From positions 1 through 5,832 of the forward strand of contig JALWJW010000107.1 of the NCBI GenBank assembly GCA_026996935.1: DNA of 5,832 nt. Reading direction: 5' to 3'. Shown here piece after piece: positions 1 to 5,603 of the stretch; position 1 is the first letter of the stretch, and every line of letters begins with the position of its first letter. Source of the stretch: Hyphomicrobiales bacterium. Lineage in GTDB: Bacteria > Pseudomonadota > Alphaproteobacteria > Rhizobiales > Aestuariivirgaceae. The notes beneath the pieces were generated by a model that saw nothing but the letters and a program-made list of their open reading frames with translations, was not told the DNA's origin and ran no database searches. Position numbers and translations under genes: made by a program.

Positions 1-10
1 GATGATGGGT

Positions 11-598
11 TTAGTCATAAATCAGCCCAATTTTCAGGCGGCCACGAACCGTTTCAACATGGGCAACGGGTGACCAATCGGTGACTTTTGTATTCAAAAG
101 CTCAAACCATTGCAAGTCCGTCAGCTTTTCCAACACCCCAATATCACTCACTTGAGAGTTGCCAAAACAAAGTCCTCGCAAGCCTGTTAGCTTATCAAAC
201 CCTTGTTCAATATCACCGTCGCGCACCCACGCGCCATGCAATTCATCACCTTCCACATCCTCAAGGTCTTGCAAATATTCTGTTGTATAGGATGGCAAAC
301 GGCGCATCGCAGCCCGCAAAACCTCATCAGCCCCATCAACCGAGGCATCACTAATACCCGCTAAACCTGCCAGCATGGCATCAAATGCTCTTTCGGGAAA
401 GTTAGAGGGCAAATAGTTTTGCTCACCCATAACCGCACCCAAAGCTTTGGCTGCATCTTCAACTTTGTTCAATTCACGCGCAAGGCCGCGCGATGGTTTT
501 AAGAGATACGATTCTGCCATGGCAAAATAGTACCCATTGCCAAGATAAGGTGCAAGCCAGTTCTCATTTTTCCCTACATGCTTTTGCCCAAGCCACAA
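11..598 (-). CDS. Small protein with C-terminal leucine-rich repeats, function unknown
   Basis: A 195-residue soluble protein with no signal peptide or membrane segment. The C-terminal third carries two leucine-rich repeats in a 22-residue register, LTGL at residues 137-140 and LTDL at 159-162, each followed by the NSQVSDIGVLEK / NTKVTDWSPVAH pattern seen in internalin-like (SDS22-like) repeats. The N-terminal part (1-130) is aromatic and then alpha-helical and acidic; I do not recognise a domain there. No ATG lies near the 5' end. The frame is open only back to 628, and the sole start codon in that stretch is TTG at 598, preceded by GGGGG at six bases. It starts 22 bp after the stop of the HisN-like gene on the same strand, so co-transcription and perhaps translational coupling are likely. 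An internal ATG at 520 is possible but would discard a stretch that looks coding. With so few repeats it may be a small protein-protein interaction module; no function is assigned. Confidence 0.65.
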   Translation of the reverse strand: MWLGQKHVGKNENWLAPYLGNGYYFAMAESYLLKPSRGLARELNKVEDAAKALGAVMGEQNYLPSNFPERAFDAMLAGLAGISDASVDGADEVLRAAMRRLPSYTTEYLQDLEDVEGDELHGAWVRDGDIEQGFDKLTGLRGLCFGNSQVSDIGVLEKLTDLQWFELLNTKVTDWSPVAHVETVRGRLKIGLIYD

Positions 599-620
599 CG
601 CTTGCCCCCACGCCCCTTCG

Positions 621-1412
621 TCATTCCATCAAAGCGCGGGCCTGATCGTACAATTCCTGACTGGCAGCGGCTAAAATATCACCACCCTTATGTGCCGGGC
701 CACCATCCCAAGTGGTGACAATCCCGCCCGCACCGCGAATAATCGGCACAAGAGCGCATACATCATAGGCCTGCAAACCTGCATCGATGGCAATGTCCAC
801 ATGCCCTGCTGCCAATAGCGAAAAGAAATACGCATCTCCATCATAGCGGATATTACGCAGGTTTGAGCGCAGATCGTTAAGGAACTTTCTTTTTTGTGGC
901 GTATCAAAGGTCGTGTCTGGCCCCGTCGTCGTTCCAAATGCTTGCGACAGGTTTGGCGCTGGATTAACTTTTAACTCCCGCAGCTCGCCACCGCGCAACA
1001 TATAAGCCCCTTCAGGCGTGCCAACAAAGGTTTCCCCAACATAGGGCTGATGCATAACACCGACAACAGGTTCATCTTCATACTCAAGTCCGATCAGCGT
1101 GGTCCAACTGGTCATGCCGGCTATAAATGAACGCGTGCCGTCAATCGGATCTAAAACCCAGGTATAAGGACTGGACCCTTGTTTGGGGCCATATTCCTCA
1201 CCATTTACACCGTGATTGGGGTATTTTTCCTCGATCATCGCCCGCATAATACGTTCAGCCCCTTTGTCACCTTCAGTAACAGGATCGAACCCCTCATCTA
1301 CCTTATTATCAATAGCAACAGGCTGACGAAAATAAGCTAAAGTTTGCTTTTCAGACGCTTTTGCCATCTCTAAAGCAAAAGTGACCAATTCTTTTTGTAA
1401 ATTTTTCTCCAT
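621..1412 (-). CDS. hisN: HisN-like histidinol-phosphatase / inositol monophosphatase family protein
   Basis: A 263-residue cytoplasmic Mg-dependent phosphatase of the inositol monophosphatase fold. Family motifs appear in order: DPVTEGD (43-49), GEEYG (71-75), WVLDPIDGTRSF (85-96) with metal ligands D88 and D91, and YDVCALVP (216-223) with the third metal-binding Asp D217 ahead of GAGG and WDGG. The GEE, 'SFIAGM..WTTLIGL' and 'GDAYFFSLLAAGHVDIAIDAGL' segments resemble the HisN subgroup (histidinol-phosphate to histidinol, EC 3.1.3.15) of alphaproteobacteria and actinobacteria more than classical SuhB, but substrate cannot be fixed by motif, and such genes are often named suhB or cysQ-like. 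The ATG at 1412 gives the usual family length. The frame stays open upstream to a TTG at 1499, but those 29 residues match nothing in the family. Only a weak AAGA precedes 1412. No other his genes are in the window. The LRR gene follows 22 bp downstream. Confidence 0.85.
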   Translation of the reverse strand: MEKNLQKELVTFALEMAKASEKQTLAYFRQPVAIDNKVDEGFDPVTEGDKGAERIMRAMIEEKYPNHGVNGEEYGPKQGSSPYTWVLDPIDGTRSFIAGMTSWTTLIGLEYEDEPVVGVMHQPYVGETFVGTPEGAYMLRGGELRELKVNPAPNLSQAFGTTTGPDTTFDTPQKRKFLNDLRSNLRNIRYDGDAYFFSLLAAGHVDIAIDAGLQAYDVCALVPIIRGAGGIVTTWDGGPAHKGGDILAAASQELYDQARALME

Positions 1413-1577
1413 AGTAATCTTGAGTAGTTCCCAAACGAACATTTGGCAAGAGGCAAGTTTATTGTGCGGCGCAATATTAGTTTTTTCTAATGTAAACAAT
1501 GACTTCGCAGATTACAAAACCTTAATTTTTGCAACGCATGAATAGGCGAATTCATTATTATTGTTATTTTACAATAT

Positions 1578-1592
1578 CTTACCGATGGTAAG
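1578..1592. promoter_or_regulatory. Dyad CTTACC-N3-GGTAAG, possible operator
   Basis: A perfect 6+3+6 inverted repeat (CTTACC GAT GGTAAG) in the gene-free stretch between the HisN-like gene (minus) and the sRNA promoter (plus). It is 166 bp from the HisN ATG and 56 bp upstream of the sRNA -35 element. There is no T-run on either side, so it is not an intrinsic terminator. A binding site for a dimeric regulator acting on one or both divergent transcripts is possible, but a dyad this short can arise by chance. Confidence 0.25.
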
Positions 1593-1647
1593 CGCAAATA
1601 AAAAAGTCAATTTCCGCAGGCAAGATGTCGCATTTGTATATTAGATA

Positions 1648-1676
1648 TTGCAAATATTGCGGCGCATCACTATATA
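1648..1676 (+). promoter_or_regulatory. Probable sigma-70-type promoter of the sRNA
   Basis: TTGCAA at 1648-1653 and TATATA at 1671-1676, separated by 17 bp, fit a housekeeping promoter; CTATAT at 1670-1675 also matches the alphaproteobacterial -10 form. The predicted start is near 1682-1684, just ahead of the sRNA hairpins. The -35 region overlaps a direct repeat of ATATTGC (1645-1651 and 1654-1660) and an inverted GCAA-N3-TTGC (1650-1660). No protein-coding start downstream uses this promoter convincingly. Confidence 0.5.
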
Positions 1677-1681
1677 CAATT

Positions 1682-1792
1682 CATGGCGCGCGGTTCTTCC
1701 GCAGCCTAAATGCCCTTCTGGGCGTTTCCTCCCTAGACTTGGGCCAGATTAGCGTTCTGTATTCATGCAAACACTATCTGGCCTTCTTTTTT
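1682..1792 (+). ncRNA. mmgR: Alpha-r8 / 'suhB' / MmgR-family trans-acting small RNA
   Basis: The stretch contains TTTCCTCCCT at 1725-1734, the ten-base core conserved across the alphaproteobacterial alpha-r8 sRNA family (Rfam 'suhB' RNA; MmgR in Sinorhizobium meliloti, which limits polyhydroxybutyrate accumulation). The architecture also fits. A short GC hairpin GCCC-TTCT-GGGC (1712-1723) lies directly before the core, which is left single-stranded, and a long terminator stem (1742-1783) with a T-tract follows. An extra 5' hairpin GCGG-TTCTT-CCGC (1690-1702) is present if transcription starts near 1682. The locus is divergent from a SuhB/HisN-like phosphatase gene, matching the setting after which the Rfam family was named. 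The 5' end is inferred from the promoter at 1648-1676; the family norm of roughly 80 nt would put it nearer 1710, so treat it as uncertain. The CU-rich core is anti-Shine-Dalgarno-like, implying that targets are mRNAs bound at the ribosome site. Confidence 0.8.
1742..1792 (+). terminator. Intrinsic terminator of the sRNA
   Basis: A perfect 8-bp stem, GGCCAGAT (1742-1749) with ATCTGGCC (1776-1783), can be extended inside by GTT/AAC (1754-1756 with 1770-1772) and TG/CA (1758-1759 with 1768-1769), closing an 8-base loop. It is followed directly by TTCTTTTTT (1784-1792). This is a strong Rho-independent terminator on the plus strand and defines the sRNA 3' end. Confidence 0.85.
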
Positions 1793-1817
1793 GACGTTAA
1801 CGCAAACGTCAATTTTT
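1791..1817 (+). terminator. Second, overlapping intrinsic terminator (back-up)
   Basis: A perfect 8-bp stem, TTGACGTT (1791-1798) and AACGTCAA (1805-1812), has a 6-base loop and is followed by TTTTT (1813-1817). Its first two bases are the last T's of the sRNA terminator, so the two are in tandem on the plus strand. The stem covers the stop codon of the convergent DUF3828-like gene. On the minus strand no T-run follows, so it would not terminate that gene. Confidence 0.6.
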
Positions 1818-2270
1818 CTTCATCTCCGCCACCATCTTGGACAATGACCAATCTTTGCCTTCAAGGTCGAGAATTTGCAACTTGCTCCCTTCATTCAATA
1901 CCAAACGAACCGAAGCCGTAAGTTTTACAGATTGACCAAAATTCTTAAAGCTCACCACAACAAAATAAGCCCCACGCAAAGCTGGCAATTCAGGATCAGG
2001 ATAAATCTTTAAATCTGTAATCTCAGCATCCTGCCCATCAATCAATGGATCAAACCCCAGCTTCTCACCATCCGCACTATTGGCCAATCCATCTTCAAAG
2101 TATTTGCGCATTTTTGCTTGATTACCAAACACATTCGCCTGATCCAACTTCGGCCCAAGATGTTCTCGGTATAAACTCTTGACCAATTCCAGCGCCCGAG
2201 CCTGTTCAGACACCTGCGCAAAATTAACGCCAGAAAACCCCAAAAAACCTGGTATTCCGACCCCAAGCAT
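1809..2270 (-). CDS. DUF3828-like exported protein, start region apparently disrupted
   Basis: A 153-residue protein when started at ATG 2270; GTG at 2273 is an in-frame alternative. Residues 1-18 (LGVGIPGFLGFSGVNFA, then Q) look like the hydrophobic core and Ala cleavage site of a Sec signal peptide, but the positively charged n-region is missing. The mature part resembles DUF3828: helical ARALELVKSLYREHL (24-38), YFEDGL (57-62), GFDPLIDGQDAEI (72-84), then beta strands AYFVVVSF and VRLVLN and a closing ILDLEGKDWSLSKMV, an NTF2-like layout typical of small periplasmic proteins. Function unknown. The usual n-region seems to be encoded in another frame just upstream (2279-2311), separated by a 5-bp duplication. 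As written, export is doubtful. It is convergent with the sRNA and has no terminator of its own on this strand. The family call is from remembered consensus and not from a search. Confidence 0.65.
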   Translation of the reverse strand: MLGVGIPGFLGFSGVNFAQVSEQARALELVKSLYREHLGPKLDQANVFGNQAKMRKYFEDGLANSADGEKLGFDPLIDGQDAEITDLKIYPDPELPALRGAYFVVVSFKNFGQSVKLTASVRLVLNEGSKLQILDLEGKDWSLSKMVAEMKKN

Positions 2271-2274
2271 CACA

Positions 2275-2284
2275 CCTAACCTAA
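2275..2284. repeat. 5-bp tandem duplication (CCTAA x2)
   Basis: CCTAA occurs twice with no spacer, at 2275-2279 and 2280-2284 (TTAGG twice on the coding strand). It sits exactly where two reading frames of one apparent signal peptide fail to join. Five bases is not a multiple of three, so gain or loss of one copy shifts the frame. Confidence 0.7.
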
Positions 2285-2311
2285 AATACTTTTAAACCAA
2301 CTGATTTCCAA
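2276..2311 (-). other. Short ORF encoding a signal-peptide n-region, out of frame with the DUF3828-like gene
   Basis: TTG at 2311, preceded by AGGA at six bases, opens an 11-codon frame (LEISWFKSILG, ending TAG at 2276-2278). Its Lys and aliphatic tail look like the start of a signal peptide. Removing one copy of the 5-bp repeat at 2275-2284 joins it directly to the downstream frame as FKSILG-VMLGVGIPGF, giving a textbook Sec signal peptide ending NFA-Q. It is therefore either the broken 5' end of the DUF3828-like gene, a phase-variable or sequencing-error site, or a leader peptide. Confidence 0.45.
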
Positions 2312-2409
2312 TCATTTTCCTGTTGCCATTTCCTCACGAGTCACATCTTAGTACACTTTAAGCTGCTCGTAAAAACTCCATTATTTTAAGTAAACGCCCG
2401 CCCCAAACA

Positions 2410-2425
2410 GTAAGTCAGGACTTAC
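2410..2425. promoter_or_regulatory. Perfect 16-bp palindrome GTAAGTC-N2-GACTTAC, possible operator
   Basis: Two 7-bp arms flank a 2-bp centre, between the end of the LysR gene (stop at 2449) and the start of the DUF3828-like gene. As an RNA hairpin it would be AT-rich with a very tight loop. On the minus strand it is followed only by TGTTTGGGG, so it is at best a weak terminator for the LysR transcript. A dimer-binding operator upstream of the DUF3828-like gene is the more natural reading. The rest of 2312-2448 shows no gene and no convincing promoter. Confidence 0.4.
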
Positions 2426-2448
2426 CAATAGGATTTATTACTGAAATA

Positions 2449-3330
2449 TCAATTAGTTAAACCAATCAAAGCAGGTCTATGCTTCTTATATAACTCAGCA
2501 ATGACATCAACAGCATGGCGTACTACAGGCTCTCTGAGCAGGTCACGGTGCACAATAAGATGCTCACTGGCACTGTAGACATCACCAAATTCATCAATGC
2601 GCACTAAATCATCCACGGGATCGGCTAAAAACCGAGGCAAAACAGCATATCCAACACCAGATCGCGCAGCGTTTAATTGTGCGGGAATAGTGTTAAATCG
2701 CATTTTTGGGGCATATTTCAAGTTTTTATCCATCCACTGTTTTAATTCAGGATACCAAAGCCGGTCAGCCGAAAACCCAATCCAATTGCGATCAACAGCA
2801 GGTATTACACCCCCACCTGATTTAAAACCCTTAGATACATAAACCCCATAAACAGTCTCGCCCAGCTTTCGAGCAATCAGCGTTTCAGACTCTGGCAAAC
2901 ACGAGCGCAATTGAATTTCTGTTTCACGCGATGAATGATTAAGATGCATTTGCCCACAAAAAAGTTCAATCTCAGCGTCACCAATCCCATCCATTAGCTC
3001 TGCCATATGACTGGTAATGAAATGCTCTCTCACCTCATCCAGCGAAATTCGCAAAACGCGCCTTTGGCTTTGTGCCAATTCAGGCTGTACCCTTTCAACC
3101 CCTTCTGCAACCAACCGCATTTGATGCGCTAAAGGTAAAAGCTTCTCCCCCGCCCCGGTAATCATTAAGCCATTTGGAGTGCGATCAAACAATCGCGCAC
3201 CCATTTTATCTTCAAAAGCGCGCAAACGGCGGCTCATTTGTGGCTGGCTTATTCCAAGCACGCGCGATGCCGCCGTTAAACCACGCATTCGAGCTGCTGC
3301 ATCAAAAACCCTCAAATCATCCCAATTCAT
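2449..3330 (-). CDS. LysR-family transcriptional regulator
   Basis: A 293-residue LysR-type regulator of full family length. The N-terminal winged helix-turn-helix spans residues 1-60, with the recognition segment LTAASRVLGISQPQMSRRLRAFE (18-40), then RLFDRTPNGLMITGAGEKLL (47-65) and a linker helix (66-90). The effector-binding domain spans about 91-290 and includes the usual late motif SGVGYAVLPRFL (224-235). ATG at 3330 gives the standard MNWDDLRVFD opening, with GGGAGG ten bases upstream (3341-3346). A TTG at 3336 would sit four bases from the same site and add two residues, so it cannot be excluded. The gene is divergent from the EamA exporter across 109 bp, the classic LysR arrangement, so it probably controls the exporter-PLP enzyme operon and its own expression. 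The inducer is unknown. Confidence 0.93.
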   Translation of the reverse strand: MNWDDLRVFDAAARMRGLTAASRVLGISQPQMSRRLRAFEDKMGARLFDRTPNGLMITGAGEKLLPLAHQMRLVAEGVERVQPELAQSQRRVLRISLDEVREHFITSHMAELMDGIGDAEIELFCGQMHLNHSSRETEIQLRSCLPESETLIARKLGETVYGVYVSKGFKSGGGVIPAVDRNWIGFSADRLWYPELKQWMDKNLKYAPKMRFNTIPAQLNAARSGVGYAVLPRFLADPVDDLVRIDEFGDVYSASEHLIVHRDLLREPVVRHAVDVIAELYKKHRPALIGLTN

Positions 3331-3354
3331 AATCAACTAACCTCCCAATCTGCC

Positions 3355-3376
3355 ATGCACATATGCATAACTGCAA
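3355..3376. promoter_or_regulatory. TGCA x3 at 8-bp spacing, candidate LysR binding site
   Basis: TGCA occurs at 3356, 3364 and 3372, exactly 8 bp apart. The first pair forms the dyad ATGCA-CATA-TGCAT (3355-3368), and TGCATAACTGCAA (3364-3376) satisfies the LysR T-N11-A box. It lies 24 bp from the LysR ATG in the divergent region, where an autoregulatory recognition site is expected. The assignment to this regulator is inferred from position only. Confidence 0.4.
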
Positions 3377-3402
3377 TACGAGATAAAGACTAGTCCCCAG
3401 AC

Positions 3403-3417
3403 ATAAGCGCTTATATT
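3403..3417 (+). promoter_or_regulatory. Palindrome ATAAGCGCTTAT overlapping a probable -10 (TATATT) of the EamA operon
   Basis: A perfect 12-bp palindrome at 3403-3414 overlaps TATATT at 3412-3417, a good -10 hexamer 23 bp ahead of the EamA ATG. No strong -35 is seen; AAGACT at 3386-3391 is 20 bp away. A weak -35 suits activator-dependent initiation, as with LysR regulators, and the palindrome could be an activation site or a repressor operator. Confidence 0.4.
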
Positions 3418-3439
3418 CTCATCATAGTCAGGAGCATCT

Positions 3440-4339
3440 ATGTCCATTTTTTCGCACAGCCTAGCCAAAACCAATCCAAAAGTTGGGATTTTATTTAAGA
3501 TAATAGGCGTTGCGTTATTCACCCCTATTTTTCTCGTGGCCAAATTTTCTAACGGCGCATACCCAGTGCTTGCCTTAGTTGCAATGCGTTATGTCGGTGG
3601 CTTTCTCACAATGTTGGCTTATATAGTCCTTACAAACACGCCGTCATTAGAATTAAAATCCACCAATATCAAAAATCATGCACTTCGCGCCTGTTTTGGC
3701 ATTGGAGGCGGCGTATTTATGATGCTCGCATCAACCCTGATGCCGGTTGCAAATGCCACCGCAATCGGCCTTACACAAGGCATTTTAATCATTGCATTTG
3801 CCAGCCTTATCTTAAAAGAAACCATCACAATAAGACATTGGACAGCAAGTATTACTGCCCTGATTGGAGCTATTTTAGTCATGTCTCAGTCTGTTGATCT
3901 ATCATCATCAGGCTTAAAAAGCTGGCAAGGCATTATCACGGCAATCATCGGTGCTCTTTTTCTAACCAGCGAGGCCTTAATGATAAAATTCCTGACCTCA
4001 CGAGACAACCCACTTAAAATGCTGTTTTATGTCAATGGTTTCGGTGCTATAATAGCACTGATATTGTTGGGGGTTTTATACGGGCCACAACAATTCCAAC
4101 AGCCAACGCTTTATTGGTTCTTGGCTTTAGGGCCTATCGCTATTATTTCTCAATATTTCAACATATTAGCCAACATACGAACCAACGCATCTACCCTGGC
4201 CCCTATCATTTATACATGGATAATCTTCGCCAGTATAATCGGCTATTTCGCTTTTAACGAAATTCCAACATTGCTCACTTTTCTTGGCTCTGGTTTAATC
4301 ATCACCGGTGGTATTATTATTGCCCGCGCCCACAAGTAA
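3440..4339 (+). CDS. EamA/DMT-family transporter, probable metabolite exporter
   Basis: A 299-residue inner-membrane protein of the drug/metabolite transporter superfamily with ten predicted hydrophobic segments arranged as two EamA repeats. The first segment is about 17-36 (ILFKIIGVALFTPIFLVAKF). Repeat one ends with LKETITIRHWTASITALIGAILVM (125-148) and repeat two with FNEIPTLLTFLGSGLIITGGIIIAR (272-296), matching the conserved E....W.G..LI..G signature at the end of each EamA domain. Family members mostly export amino acids, their derivatives or small metabolites; the substrate is not readable here. The start is firm: AGGAG at 3430-3434, five bases before ATG. The PLP enzyme gene begins 27 bp after its stop on the same strand, so the pair is probably one operon, with the LysR regulator divergent. 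The transporter likely handles the substrate or product of the PLP enzyme. Confidence 0.92.
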   Translation: MSIFSHSLAKTNPKVGILFKIIGVALFTPIFLVAKFSNGAYPVLALVAMRYVGGFLTMLAYIVLTNTPSLELKSTNIKNHALRACFGIGGGVFMMLASTLMPVANATAIGLTQGILIIAFASLILKETITIRHWTASITALIGAILVMSQSVDLSSSGLKSWQGIITAIIGALFLTSEALMIKFLTSRDNPLKMLFYVNGFGAIIALILLGVLYGPQQFQQPTLYWFLALGPIAIISQYFNILANIRTNASTLAPIIYTWIIFASIIGYFAFNEIPTLLTFLGSGLIITGGIIIARAHK

Positions 4340-4366
4340 AACGCATCAACTCGTCAAAGAATAATC

Positions 4367-5599
4367 ATGCTGAAAACCTCACCTTTGAACATTGAGCGTA
4401 TTCGCCAGCAAACACCTTCACTTGCTGATCCTGATCGCGAAGCACCTATAAACCACCTGTTGGCTTGCGGCTCTAGTCTAATGCCTCAACCCGTCCTCGA
4501 TGCTGTCATAGAGCATTTAAACCTTGAAGCCCAAATCGGTGGTTATGAAGCCCATGAGGCGCGTGCATCCACACTCAATAATGTTTATAATCAAGTCGCT
4601 CAGTTGATCGGTGCAGAACCCGATGAAATCGCCTTGATGGAAAACGCCACCATGGCGTGGTCACATGCGTTTTATGCACTGCCCTTAAAAGCTGGAGACC
4701 GTATATTAACTTGTGAGGCCGAGTATGCGGCCAATTATGTTGCTTTTTTACAAAGGGCCAAACGTAACGGTGTGGAAATTGTCGTCATTCCAAATGATGA
4801 AACCAACAGAATTGACACAAAAGCCCTCAAAAACCTCATTGATGACCGCACAGCCCTTATTGCCATCACATGGATTCCAACCAATGGCGGTCTGGTAAAC
4901 CCCGCTAAAGAGGTCGGTAAAATTGCCAATAAAGCTGGCATCCCTTATTTGCTAGATGCCTGTCAGGCAATTGGCCAAATCCCCGTTAATGTCAAAGAAC
5001 TCGGCTGTGATTTTTTATCAGCCACTGGCCGAAAGTTTTTGCGCGCACCACGCGGTACTGGTTTTTTGTATGTCAGAAAAGCTCTAATCGAGACACTTGA
5101 ACCCATCATCATTGATCACTTTGCAGCCCCTTGGGTTGCGACCAACCAATATCAATTGCGCCCGGATGCGCGCCGATTTGAAAACTGGGAGAACGCTTAT
5201 GCCCTGCGCGCAGGCCTTGGCGCTGCGGTGGCCTACGCCAACAGTCTAGGCATGGAAAACATTCATCAAACAAGTTGGGGCTTGGCTGATTATTTACGCC
5301 AGCAATTATCAAATATTGAGGGAATAAAATTGCGCGATAACGGACACCCCAACGATTTCGTCAACAACCAGTTAGAACAATGCGCGATCGTTAGTTTTAG
5401 TATTAAAGGCCAATATCCATCCCAAGTCGTCAAAAAACTAAAAGACAAAAATATCATCATCGGCACTTCATCACCTGACAGCACCTTATTAGATGCTCAA
5501 TCACGCAAACTGCCCGTTATTTTACGCGCTGCACCACATTACTATAATACAAAACAAGAGATTGACGCTTTGGTTCAGGCGCTCGATATGTTGAAATAA
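4367..5599 (+). CDS. Class-V aminotransferase-fold PLP-dependent enzyme (cysteine-desulfurase/isopenicillin-N-epimerase-like)
   Basis: A 410-residue cytoplasmic PLP enzyme of fold type I, class V. Visible motifs: ENAT (92-95) for phosphate binding; EAEYAAN (117-123), where the ring-stacking residue of desulfurases, usually His, appears to be Tyr; DACQ (197-200), with D197 contacting the pyridine N and Q200 the O3'; and ATGRKFLRAPRGTGFLYVR (219-237), with K223 the Schiff-base lysine. RFENWE (270-275) and RAAPHYYNTKQEID (387-400) close the protein. The C-terminal loop lacks the catalytic Cys of NifS/SufS-type desulfurases, so persulfide transfer is unlikely. A lyase (C-S or beta-elimination), epimerase or transaminase on an amino acid is more likely; an EgtE-like hercynylcysteine sulfoxide lyase is possible but no egt genes are present. 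ATG 4367 has only a weak AAAGA ahead, consistent with coupling to the EamA gene 27 bp upstream. It probably acts on the metabolite that the transporter moves. Confidence 0.88.
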   Translation: MLKTSPLNIERIRQQTPSLADPDREAPINHLLACGSSLMPQPVLDAVIEHLNLEAQIGGYEAHEARASTLNNVYNQVAQLIGAEPDEIALMENATMAWSHAFYALPLKAGDRILTCEAEYAANYVAFLQRAKRNGVEIVVIPNDETNRIDTKALKNLIDDRTALIAITWIPTNGGLVNPAKEVGKIANKAGIPYLLDACQAIGQIPVNVKELGCDFLSATGRKFLRAPRGTGFLYVRKALIETLEPIIIDHFAAPWVATNQYQLRPDARRFENWENAYALRAGLGAAVAYANSLGMENIHQTSWGLADYLRQQLSNIEGIKLRDNGHPNDFVNNQLEQCAIVSFSIKGQYPSQVVKKLKDKNIIIGTSSPDSTLLDAQSRKLPVILRAAPHYYNTKQEIDALVQALDMLK

Positions 5600-5603
5600 A
5601 CGA

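Noticed and set aside
1413..1499. N-terminal extension of the HisN-like protein to a TTG at 1499 (29 extra residues)
   Set aside because: The extension is not part of the phosphatase fold, uses a rare start, and the ATG at 1412 gives the normal family length.
1600..1800. 6S RNA, SRP RNA or tmRNA as the identity of the structured RNA
   Set aside because: There is no long 6S-type imperfect duplex with a central bubble, no SRP GGAAG domain and no tRNA-like CCA end; the TTTCCTCCCT core and layout fit alpha-r8.
1625..1921. A 98-residue plus-strand ORF covering the sRNA region and the end of the DUF3828-like gene
   Set aside because: Its sequence resembles no protein family I know, it runs through two intrinsic terminators and antisense to a better gene, and the sRNA explains the conserved content.
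4367..5599. Annotation as a bona fide cysteine desulfurase (SufS/CsdA/IscS)
   Set aside because: The C-terminal loop shows RAAPHYYNT with no catalytic Cys, the usual stacking His appears to be Tyr, and no suf or isc partner genes are present.
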